From: Linderina pennispora
Taxonomy: Eukaryota > Kickxellomycota > Kickxellomycetes > Kickxellales > Kickxellaceae
DNA length: 33,344 nucleotides
Assembly (NCBI RefSeq): GCF_002104995.1
Contig: NW_024468356.1
Span: 1-33,344 of the forward strand
Direction: 5' to 3'
This document shows positions 9,194 to 18,841 of the stretch, in pieces; positions within the stretch are counted from its first letter, which is position 1, and each line of letters opens with the position of its first letter. The position numbers and the translations under genes are program-made. The notes beneath the pieces were generated by a model that had not been told where the DNA came from, did no database searches, and worked only from the letters and a program-made list of their open reading frames with translations.

Positions 9194-10638
9194 TTGGAGA
9201 ACTCGGAATGCGCAATGTGCCAAGTAAAAGTACAAGGTAGTGGAAAGTGTAGAAAGCTAAGCTTGCGCAAGGCAGAGAAAGAACATCAGTTGTCCTCCAA
9301 GGTACACATGACCACGTACTGGTGCAGCTATATCTTTCAGGTGCAACACCCTCCTTGAAAACGGGTTTGCTTCTAATATTTCTGATGCATGCCCTTCTCT
9401 GGCCACCAAATAGCACTGATAACGCACAGCACGCCAGTGTCCATTGCTGGCCAGGAAGATATTCTATACAATATTCCAGCCCAGGTCTGCTTTATAAAGC
9501 CTGCTATCCATAACTTATTGGGCCACATAGCGGATGCACCACATTATACAACTAGCTACATTAGAAGCAAGCTCCCATGTACCTACTTTACTAAACTATA
9601 TGTCAGTTAGGATGTGCCCCTAAATATATGAGGGCTATTTGCCTGAACTAAAATAGAAAAGAAAGGAAGAGACGATTTTGAATTCTGGACAGTGATATAT
9701 ACATCCACCCTGACCCGAATGCCCTCAATATGTCTTTGACATCTCCTCTGACATGCTGTCACAATCATAATTCACCTCAGAGATCCGAACCTATGGCCTT
9801 ATAAATTGCAGTAGGTCAGAGCATTCATCGTCATGCACCTGACTCGGATTATGGTTATCAGCAATATTTTTGGTGGCAGTGCTTGCCTTGGTTGCCGTAT
9901 AACAAGATGTCGCTTTTATCCAACTCTAAAACGATTTATGGACAATGCCACTCAAAGACATGTGAAAGATATCACTGCATCAGATATTTTACTAACTATT
10001 CCCATTCCATATCCAATTTCAGAACTACCTCCTGGCTTTTGAGGACTGCATACCACATGCTTTGATGCATATTGGATTTTAAGAGGTGTTTGTTCTCATT
10101 GTATTTTGATGGATCTTACACCGCTACATGGCAAAGATCAATAAATGCATTTGGATGAAGGTGGAGAAGAAAAACTTTTGAAAACATTCATATCGAGCAT
10201 CTCTGCAACTACTTTTCCAGTATGAAAACCACCATATGTTCTAATGCCATTCCATTTTATCTCTATGTTATGTTGAAAGAGTATTGTCAATTGCTGGCAT
10301 TACTAGTGGTAGACAGTTCCAGGTAGGGGGCTATTTGAGAGAAATTATAGCATAATCATTTTTGTACTACCTGAAAGCAATGTACCATATGAGTTATCGG
10401 CAGGTGCAGGCAGTAGAACAAAAGCCTAGTATGAAAATTGTTGCTGGTACTGTAATTGAAAAAAAAAAAAACTCATTCATAATGATGCTACTACTGAGAA
10501 AGATTTTGGTGATTCAATAAAACCTATGTTTTCTATATCTGGCCTAGGAAACAACTAAAATAGTAGATACTAGAATTGCTCTGCCCGCGATGTGAGCTCG
10601 GCTGCTAGTCAGCATGGGTTGACACATCGATAAGAGCA
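9194..10638. other. Gene-poor AT-rich region with possible transposase relic
   Basis: No intact gene is visible. The first 100-200 bp are presumably the HPt promoter. The rest is AT-rich with short unconnected reading frames. Around 10268-10320 one frame reads VERVLSIAG followed by ITSGR, reminiscent of the C-terminal dimerisation block of hAT transposases, but the flanks are full of stops. A run of 13 A bases lies at 10459-10471. Confidence 0.4.
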
Positions 10639-11210
10639 TCAAGGCGGACCGGTCATTTGAACGTGTTGGATGGTTGTTGGTGCAGTGTCGATCATGGGCA
10701 TCTCCCACCTTGGTGGCTTGTTGTAGATTGCAAGCATCGGTGGGGTGAGCACACTGAGATCAGGGCACCTAGAGGCAACTGCCTGGCGGAGCTTCTGTGC
10801 AGGTGTATAAATACACACTTGACATGCATTATTGAACTCAGCCTTGGACACATTGCCCATTGTACTGTGCAGTGTGTTTTTGCGGCTGCGAATATCAATC
10901 AATTTGGCCAGAATCCGCTGTAGGCAAGTGCCATAGTGCAACACAATGTTGTTCTTGTATGCTGTCATCAGCTCGGTATCCACGTATGTCGCTACCTGAT
11001 TCATTTCGCGTATGCCATGTAGCTCGATATTGCCATTATGTAATAGATAATCATAAATATGATATCTAATTACATCACTGAAATCTGCGCTTGACAGTTC
11101 TGACTTGTCCTTCTGGTTGATGAAATCCTTGGCATCAGGCTGACCAACAATGAGAGCAGCTCTTGCACTGAACCAGTGGAGATATATAGTGGAGACATGT
11201 GACCACTACA
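10639..11210 (-). pseudogene. Decayed ORF, probably a mobile-element relic
   Basis: A minus-strand reading frame runs from about 11207 (just inside a stop) to 10639. It reads through FINQKDKSELSSADFSDV, YLLHNGNIELHGIREMNQ, YVDTELMTAYKNNIVLHYG and IYTPAQKLRQAVASRCPDL. The order (a TELMTAYKNN helix, a small variable region, then PAQKLRQAV) looks like the N-terminal part of fungal transposon-borne proteins I associate with IS605-OrfB/Fanzor-like or unclassified Kickxellales elements, but I cannot confirm the family. There is no start context, no catalytic region follows, and the flanks are AT-rich non-coding DNA. Confidence 0.35.
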
Positions 11211-12443
11211 ATAACAACTTGTCACCCTGGTTTCACCGATAGGGCTAGACGCCACACAGCAGCGAAATCTTCAGAAAGGCTAGTGCGTGGCATCAGCAGT
11301 TTTCCTTTTTCTTTTCCTTTTTCTTTAGTTTTCAAATCCAAACTTATTCACATCCTCATTAGCACAACAATAGGTACAGATTGTGAATAAAATAGTCGAC
11401 CATATAAGCCAAAGCTGCTTATGCGCAGGGTAAGTATAAAGCAAAAATTACCAGCGGTACTAAGTTCCAGCTACCAGTATCAGTATTTTACTTGATGGTG
11501 AAGTAAATGTCTTTCGTATAAACCTTCAAAGAATTCACTACTAAACCAGAAAGGGTCGCTGGTAGGGACCGAGCAGCGGCTCCTACACTGGGAAACCTGG
11601 CTTCAGGACGAATGGCTAATCGGATCCGCGCACTAACTAGTCGATTTATCGGCTGCTTCTTGATTATTCACGTTAGCGCACAGACGGAGCTGAAAAGCGT
11701 GACATGTTAGTTTTTAAACATATGGGCCAAATCCGTATACTGCTTCCGAGCCACCACCTTCAATACCTGGGTCGGCATCTCCTAAGATCGAAGCAAATTT
11801 ATATGGATATGAAGTAGTCATGCTTGAAGTGTATTCCTTATAAATCCTGTGCTTTTTCCGAAACTAAAAATAAAATAAAATATATCTCGCAAGAATAACT
11901 GTGAAGCAAAATACGATAAAATTGGAGTAAGGGACACACTTGCCGTCAATATATCTCTGCGAACCAGCTGAGCAGTCGGTTGCCAACTTGCCAGCATGAA
12001 GCGAGTGCGGCTATTGTATAACCATTAAATAAAAACAGCCACGACAATAGTAACCCACCTTTCACAACCCAACGGCTATTGCTGTCTACTGACTGAGGCG
12101 CCTACAGTAAGTGGCAGAAAATTCTGCTAGGCTATCAGTAGCCATCAATACGAAAGTTATTGACGCTATTGATTTCGAACAACTATCAACTGGCCCACAT
12201 TGTTACTTTTTTGAAGACAAAACATCAGTAATGTTTTGATAAATGATAGCCGGTTTCCACCTAGGTCTCATCGGACCGTCTCAACAAACAGCGAGACTGC
12301 ACAATATTGGACGATAATTCAGCCGCAAAAATCGAAAAGGCACTGATTTCAGCAAACATGTGCTCTCAGGACGCTGAGGTGCGTTACCGGAGAGCAACAG
12401 GCCTATCAGGGTTAAAGCTATATGCTAATGAGCTACAAAAACA
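11211..12443. other. Intergenic, no gene seen
   Basis: About 1.2 kb with mixed composition and no reading frame of convincing length or composition. A CT-rich tract lies near 11300-11330. It lies downstream of the LRR-like gene. Confidence 0.4.
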
Positions 12444-14090
12444 TCAGAACGCGTAAGGGTAGGCAGAAATATCGATGCTGCGTGCCGCCTTGACATAGTG
12501 AGGCAGCATGGCCAGGACATCCTGGACATGGTAGAAATTGACCTTGATCCTGGCGATTCTAGGCAGAAGCGCAACTAGCTCGCAGAACCCCTCGATATCA
12601 AAGTTCTTCTGAGATATGATGTGGAATTGCTCTAGGCATTGGCTGATAGGCGAGCTCTTGCGGGTCCTAAGGTTATAGATGGCCATAGTGTTTCTGTTTG
12701 CTTGGTCAGGGAATGCTGAGGCAGCAGCGTCGTCAATGCACATAGATTCGCAATCGATCTTTATAAACTGCAGCGCTGGAAGCTGCACGATCAGGTTGGC
12801 GATTCCATCCTTGGTGGCGATGCTTGCTGAAAAATTCAGGTCCTTCAGATTGGTCCACTCAATGTGCAGAGGCAACGGCCATCCGAACCAGCTAATGACG
12901 GCCATCCTAAGATTGGACTTCAGGGCAAAAAGACGATCGACAGAAGCGGCCGAGTAGCAGTTCTCTACCCTTGCGCTTGTAGGGTGGCCAATGTTAAGGC
13001 AGTTCACCATCTCCAAAGCGCGTTTGTTGATGCGGTCGAAGCCGGAAGGCTCGTCGAAAATCGTCAGGTCCGAGATATCATTCACCAAGAAGTAGCCAAG
13101 AATATCAGCATAAACATATGACAAGCCAACGACACGCAGTTCTTTAAGCTTCGGGGAGGAGATGTTGTAGTCAAGGCCAGGGAACGGCATGAGGTGTCTG
13201 CTCCTTTGGATGAATTGCAGGCACAGAACTTCAAGGACGTCAAATGCTAGCACGCCCTGAGGTGACTTGAACAATGCCCATGGGATAACACCGTCAATTC
13301 GATAAAGGGTGAGGGTACGAAGATGGTTGGTCGGGATGAGAGCCAAACCGGTGTACTGGCGGAAATTCTGGATGTCAATGGACAAAGAGATGAGGCCAAA
13401 GAATTTGTCAAATGACAGAGGAGTACCGATAAGCAACTGAATGTGCTCCAGCTGGTGGATGTATGCTTTGATAGTCAGCGCATACAGTGGGCATGCGTTG
13501 GCAGACAGAGGCTGACGATGTCCGGGCGATGGCACCCACTCCTTGAGCAGGTGATACTTCACACTGTTGATACGAGGAAACAGGTACACCATATGCTCAA
13601 CAGCTTTCCTTGCGTTCTTGTTTCTGACAAAGGCAGTCTGGAGGCGACCTGCTATGAAAATGCCCTCCCCAAGATAGAGAATAGAGCGCACGTTTGGAAG
13701 AGGCCCACCAATGTCAGCAGTGATTTCCTTCAGAATCATATCCAGCTCCAGCGGCTGGTGATTTTCGTCGTGCATGACAACACGAATCTCGGTTACCAGG
13801 TTCAGCTTGCCAGTGTCAATGAGAAACTGCAGGTTGAGATACCACTGCCGCGGGTTTTCAGCTGCTGACGAGGGGTCGTCATCATTTATATCGACGTGGC
13901 AATGGATGAAAAGTACGCTAAATGCAGAGTCCGGTAGTTCATCAAGAGAATCGGGATCTGTCTCGACGAAGTTCATAATGCGGGTGTACTCCATATAGGT
14001 GGAGCCAGGGTACAGCGACGATGCGCACAGGCCGGCGATGTCGACTTGGGGGATTACTGCTAGCTGGTTGTCACTCTGGTCGATATCCAT
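12444..14090 (-). CDS. Orphan leucine-rich-repeat-like protein
   Basis: An intact 548-residue intronless ORF from ATG 14090; an upstream in-frame TTG exists but no better ATG. I do not recognise a named family. The sequence has irregular segments of LRR flavour spaced through the protein, such as HLRTLTLYRIDG, PKLKELRVVGLSY, WTNLKDLNFSASIATKDGI and LPALQFIKIDCES, resembling the solenoid of F-box/LRR proteins. No F-box is seen at the N-terminus, which is acidic and begins MDIDQSDNQ. There is no signal peptide or membrane span. Long intronless orphans of this kind form expanded families in Kickxellomycotina, which is a recollection rather than a search result. It is flanked by gene-poor DNA on both sides. 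Confidence 0.65.
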   Translation of the reverse strand: MDIDQSDNQLAVIPQVDIAGLCASSLYPGSTYMEYTRIMNFVETDPDSLDELPDSAFSVLFIHCHVDINDDDPSSAAENPRQWYLNLQFLIDTGKLNLVTEIRVVMHDENHQPLELDMILKEITADIGGPLPNVRSILYLGEGIFIAGRLQTAFVRNKNARKAVEHMVYLFPRINSVKYHLLKEWVPSPGHRQPLSANACPLYALTIKAYIHQLEHIQLLIGTPLSFDKFFGLISLSIDIQNFRQYTGLALIPTNHLRTLTLYRIDGVIPWALFKSPQGVLAFDVLEVLCLQFIQRSRHLMPFPGLDYNISSPKLKELRVVGLSYVYADILGYFLVNDISDLTIFDEPSGFDRINKRALEMVNCLNIGHPTSARVENCYSAASVDRLFALKSNLRMAVISWFGWPLPLHIEWTNLKDLNFSASIATKDGIANLIVQLPALQFIKIDCESMCIDDAAASAFPDQANRNTMAIYNLRTRKSSPISQCLEQFHIISQKNFDIEGFCELVALLPRIARIKVNFYHVQDVLAMLPHYVKAARSIDISAYPYAF

Positions 14091-16262
14091 TGCAACCACT
14101 TGAGTGAAAGGTGAAAGGTTGTCCAAAGGTTAGAACAAGGGTGCTGAATAAGCTAGGAGAGGTGGAAGAGCTATTGCTTGGAGTGGGTTTGTGGTGGTGG
14201 TAGTGGTGGGGAGTGGAAAGGGAGGAGCAGCTCGGCCACTGCCTAGTTCTATGGTTAAATACCCGATTTCATTGCTGTCTGCCTCCCAGCTGTCTTTTTT
14301 TTTTTTGACAACCCTGCCTGAAATTGCCCTTCGCCCTCCCTCAGCAAGCCAGTTTGCATGCAAGTGGATGGAGATAAGAATACATATCCGAGCTGGCGTG
14401 ACCTGGTGCCCCACATAAACTTGCTAGAAGAAATCGAGCAAAGACGGCGGGTTTTGTGTCAGCAGGCACCCAGCAGGCCAGAATAGAGAGCGGATGCCCT
14501 CTGGCTTTGGGAAGACAGGGAGTAGGCCACATGAACAAAGGAACAACACACCACTCTTGGCGATGCTTTCTGACATTCCGTAGCTGAAAACCTGCTTGGC
14601 ACCGCCCATTTCATTTCTGACAACTGCAAATGGTTGGCCAACAGTGCATATTAACACCAAATCTTTCGTCACCTTGTGTCGAGCACCGAGCGGCTCAGCA
14701 CACCCCACACTCTACTTTCTCAACTGTGAACAGCTGGTACCTGCGCTGGAGAACCTGTTTTGCTTCATAAAAGTGGACGGTGCATGTGTTCACTACAGCA
14801 GATATGTAGCGGGCATTGTGTGTTCTTGTGGAGCGCTGGATGGAAAGGATGGCAAGGGAACTTCATTTTCCGACACACTGGCACTTGGCTAAAAGCAGAA
14901 ATGAGCCGGCAACGGGGAGCACACCTATGGCAAATTTTAGTTTCAAAGATACGAACTAAGCACCTCCATAGCCCAGACTCGATAGCGGGGTAGTGCCTGC
15001 TCCAGCAGGTGTGGTGTAGTTCCGATATGAGCTGGGTGTTGCACGCCTAGTACATGTTAGAATGCTTAATATGAAAATACAGCTGTGATTTGCACTGGGC
15101 ACCTTGCTCGCTCAGGCAGGACTGCCCGCTCGGGTGCCATGGAGCACACCTTTGGAAGGATGGTGGCAGCCCTGAAGCGTGCCTGTGCGCATTTTCAGCT
15201 AGTTCATTTAGCATCGGCCAATCCGGCATCTACACTCTTTCACGCCAACCCTCTGTGGCCGACAGTGCTGCGGTGTCGCTAATCTCTGCCATTGTTCTGG
15301 TTGAGCGACGCAAAGGCGGTCGATAAATTGAAGATAGGCAGATGTCAAAGGGGACAACAGAGCGACGATTCCCGCTCTGCACCGGCCCATTGTTGGCACA
15401 AGAAGTAGCTGCTGAAGCAAGGACGGCTGGGATGTAGACAGCTGGAGGCAGATTTCCGCTCTCTCCTGCACAAGGCGCAATTGTCCTCCACCACAGCGAT
15501 CGTAGACTGGCTTTTGAAAGGAGGGTGGTGAGTGAATATTTGGGATGCCATGTGAAGCACCGCAATAGGAAATGCAGCAATCGTGAATGCCAAAGGCGAG
15601 CTGAGGCCCAGAGGCATACATAAGCCAGGTGCCAACAGCGAAACTTCCGTCTCTTCGCTTATTCTTCGCATCTGGCTTTGTGATGGCAAGCACCCAGGAC
15701 AAAGTGTTGCCCGGAACAGGAGACATTCACATGAAGTGGCTGCCATTCCCTCTTGCCAGCCGCCTTGTCACCAACACTCAGCTGACAAGAGCGATGCCTG
15801 CCAACCACCGGGTCCCTGTTTTACAAGCGCTGAACGCTGTAGTTGGTTCTGTTGTCTACTACTGTCCTCTCAATAATGGAAATAGCAGAAACTCCCCATT
15901 AACACAGGTGGGATACAGTCATAGGAGGTTTATAGCGTAGTTGAGCATGTAGAAACAGAAATCCCTGTTGAAGATATTAGAAACATGTATGTCTCATAGT
16001 GCACTCTTGCCAACTAATAAGGTGTCAGAAGGATCATAGCTGACAAGTGTAGTTCCAAGAAATGGAACCTTCATACTTCGTGGCTACATCAGCTGTTTCC
16101 CTTGATATGCAGCATGCTAGCCCGCTACATGTGCATGTGCAGCATTTACACTTTTTCCATCTTGTTAGCGGTGATGTTCGCTCCGGCCGCCGCACAACAA
16201 TATACATATGTGGTGTATAAAGCATCATGTTTCGTCAAATGTGGATGTCAGATATAATATGG
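14091..16262. other. 2.2-kb region without a supportable gene
   Basis: Only short overlapping frames on both strands, none with recognisable motifs. Near the LRR-like gene start are a GTGGTGGTGG-type low-complexity tract (about 14188-14218) and a 12-base T run (14295-14306). The remainder is of ordinary composition. It could hold a long promoter, a noncoding transcript or a decayed gene; the sequence alone does not decide. Confidence 0.4.
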
Positions 16263-18407
16263 TTAAAAGTTGTTCCTGTATTTCTTAATCTCAACCATCA
16301 CGTTCTGCACACCTACTGGCTGGCACGTGCTAGTGGCTGAACCACGACGAGCAAAGCGCTTATCGTACAGGCTGTGGAACCTCGTGTAGTAGATGATGAG
16401 CTGGCCGAGCACTGCATGCAGGATCTCTGTGCCGGTGCGGAAGTTGGAGAAGCTCTGAATAATCGACGAGTTAATGTTGGCAATCTGCGACCGCCAGCCA
16501 GCGTTGAACTCGCCAGCAACCCGGTCCAGCCCGTCGGTGCCCACCTGGCTGATATCCGACTGCTGCTCGGCCTCAAGCACAAACTGCTTGAGATATCCAA
16601 AGTGCTTGGCAAGCTCTGTCTCAGCAAACTCCATCACGGTCGCCGAGAACTCCTGCTTCCAGCTCGCCACCTCCTCCTCGCGCTCCGAGAACCCGTTCTC
16701 AAACAGAACCGTCAGCAGCAGATCGTAGCTGTTGATCAAGAAAACCAGCGCCTGGTGCTTGTCGGGGCTGCTGCCTGACACATGCGTCAGATACGACTGC
16801 ACTGATGTGCGCAGACGCGCCAGCCCCAGAGACACTGCGTGCGTGTTGTAGGCGGCGTTGAGCCTCAGTATTGACGCTGCTAGCTCCGCATAGCGACGCA
16901 CCGCTGCGGGGGGCTGCGTGTCAAGTTTTGTCTTGCTCCTGTGCGCATTTGCCAGCCGCTTGATGCTCTCGATGTGCGTATCGATGATGGCCTGGAACTT
17001 TGGCCACAGGTGCATATTCATCGAGTTCACGTAGGATTCAAGCACAGGCACCAGGCGGCGCTGCAACTCACTGGCCAGGCTTGCCATGATGCGGATACAC
17101 AGCAGGATGCCTAGCGCATCGTGCGCTGTCTCCAGGTAGCCCTTCAGGAACAGCTCGCCCACCCGCATACTGGGCTCAAATATGTGGCCAAAGATCATCC
17201 GCGCCATGTCCGATCCGGTCATCTTCTGGCGCGCCTTGGGGCTGACAAAAAACTGCATGATGAACTCGTACTCAGTTGTCGCGTTGTCGACCAGCGCCAG
17301 GTTGTAGCTGCGAAACAGCTCCTCGAACGGGTACTTTGCATTCGAATCTGTCGCAATCGACAGCACGATGGCGCGTGGGTCGCTGCTGTCTAGAATCGCC
17401 GCGCGTGTGCCCAGATTGAACACGTTGTTTTTGTCGCGCGCAACCGTCTTGGTTGATCCAAACAGGCTGAGCTTCGTCGACGACTCGTCCAGCCCTATGA
17501 CATCGGATTTGTCTGCAATGACACGCTCGAGCTTCATCAGCCCGCGCTGGTACGTCTCGAAATGGTCCAGGTAGTACTGCCGCATAATGTGGATGTAGCT
17601 GTCGCGCACCTCGACTGCAGCCTCTGGATGACGCTCGATCAGAAAGTGGTTGAAGAACCGGTACTTAAGGAAGATCGAGTTCTGCAGGATCAGGACATTG
17701 GTGCTGAGGGCGCGCAGGCCGTTGATCTTGTCAAGCAGGTACTCGCGGATCTTGGCTGACGCCCGCAGCCGCAGCAGGTCCAGCTCAGGCTGAATCTCCT
17801 GGAACGCGCGCAGGCGCTTGTGCTGCTTGCCGTGCACCCTCATATAGGCAATCTTCTTGTTGACCTCAACCAGACACTCCAGGTACTTCTCGTTGACTTC
17901 ACCGTCGCAAATTGTCCGCACCGCATCTGGTGGCACCACCACGCCCTGTAGGATCTTGCTGAGCTGCTTCTCGGTCACCACTCGGTTCTTGAGCTTCAGG
18001 CTCATTGACAGCGAGTCCGTCTGCAGTGCCTGGATGTCGTTATTGATGGCGCCCAAGTTGGACTTGAAGTTAACCAGCAGCCGCTCCATGTTCTCGAGCA
18101 CCTCGTCGCAGTTCTTGATCTCGGCGTCGAGTGCCAAAAGCTCGCTCTCGTGCTGCTCGTAGCTGGCCAGCTGCTCGTCCTCGAGGTCGTGCAGCTCCTG
18201 CTCAATTTGGCGCGAGTGCTGGCGCAGGTCCACTCCCTTGGTCAGCACCTGCTTGACTAGTTCGTCGTTCTGCGCGTTGCCCAGCTCCTCGTCGATGTTA
18301 ATGCTGAGGGAGGGGGAGTCGGCGGACAACGCCTCAGGCTCGTTGGTCGTGTCAAAGCCCTCGAAGGTGAGGTCGACCGGGTCCTTTTGCGGCGATGTCC
18401 CGGCCAT
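16263..18407 (-). CDS. VPS52: Vps52, GARP/EARP tethering complex subunit
   Basis: Subunit of the GARP complex (Vps51-54) that tethers endosome-derived vesicles at the trans-Golgi, and of EARP at recycling endosomes. The intact, intronless ORF of 714 residues is close to human VPS52 (723). The conserved N-terminal region starts after an acidic leader with DELVKQVLTKGVDLRQHSRQ, followed by about 120 residues of coiled-coil heptads (EQELHDLEDEQLASYEQHES, then ENMERLLVNFKSNL). Next come the family block VVVPPDAVRTICDGEVNEKY and the helical-bundle part with KIREYLLDKINGLR and LKYRFFNHFLIERH. The C-terminal half continues in Vps52-like helical sequence to the TAA at 16263. ATG 18407 gives a short acidic N-terminus. 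Its start lies 434 bp from the divergent beta-adaptin start. Confidence 0.92.
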   Translation of the reverse strand: MAGTSPQKDPVDLTFEGFDTTNEPEALSADSPSLSINIDEELGNAQNDELVKQVLTKGVDLRQHSRQIEQELHDLEDEQLASYEQHESELLALDAEIKNCDEVLENMERLLVNFKSNLGAINNDIQALQTDSLSMSLKLKNRVVTEKQLSKILQGVVVPPDAVRTICDGEVNEKYLECLVEVNKKIAYMRVHGKQHKRLRAFQEIQPELDLLRLRASAKIREYLLDKINGLRALSTNVLILQNSIFLKYRFFNHFLIERHPEAAVEVRDSYIHIMRQYYLDHFETYQRGLMKLERVIADKSDVIGLDESSTKLSLFGSTKTVARDKNNVFNLGTRAAILDSSDPRAIVLSIATDSNAKYPFEELFRSYNLALVDNATTEYEFIMQFFVSPKARQKMTGSDMARMIFGHIFEPSMRVGELFLKGYLETAHDALGILLCIRIMASLASELQRRLVPVLESYVNSMNMHLWPKFQAIIDTHIESIKRLANAHRSKTKLDTQPPAAVRRYAELAASILRLNAAYNTHAVSLGLARLRTSVQSYLTHVSGSSPDKHQALVFLINSYDLLLTVLFENGFSEREEEVASWKQEFSATVMEFAETELAKHFGYLKQFVLEAEQQSDISQVGTDGLDRVAGEFNAGWRSQIANINSSIIQSFSNFRTGTEILHAVLGQLIIYYTRFHSLYDKRFARRGSATSTCQPVGVQNVMVEIKKYRNNF

Positions 18408-18841
18408 GATGCGATTAGGTCGATTGAATGTAGTAAAAATAAACTTGCAGAAACGAAATACCGCGACGTAGAACGAAGGCTGACGTTTGCCGCTTTATGG
18501 CGGTGATCGGAGTCAGGGCTTCTCGCCACCGAATGCAGGCCATTGTGGCCTCGCGCGGGCACCAGGGCCGGTCCTCCCCAAGCGAGTGCCGGTTCTAGCC
18601 TTGGCCGGCAAATCAACCCTCTCGCTTGTCTTTTTCCACCACCCTTTGTGAGTATTTGCATTTCCAGCTCTCTTTCCACTAGCTACAAATCGTCTCCCCT
18701 TTTTGCTACATTAACAACACACGACTCTATTTTCCCCTTGGGGCGGACAGCAAAGGAGAAACTTCACAGAAGGAGGCGCGAATTCGCATTTTCTTCTCTT
18801 AACCGTCGGGACATAGTAGCAGCAGCAGGAAGCATATTAAT
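18408..18841. promoter_or_regulatory. Shared upstream region of divergent VPS52 and beta-adaptin
   Basis: The 434 bp between the two start codons must hold both promoters. No TATA box is obvious. Pyrimidine-rich tracts precede the adaptin ATG (about 18630-18740), as is common upstream of fungal genes. Both products act in Golgi-endosome traffic, so a bidirectional promoter is plausible but unproven. Confidence 0.5.

Noticed and set aside
14188-14306. GTGG-rich tract and a 12-base T run
   Set aside because: Simple low-complexity sequence upstream of the LRR-like gene; no sign of function beyond possible promoter composition.
15208-15746. Overlapping minus-strand frames of 130-170 residues
   Set aside because: Two overlapping frames in different registers, no motif, no convincing composition or splice structure; likely chance.
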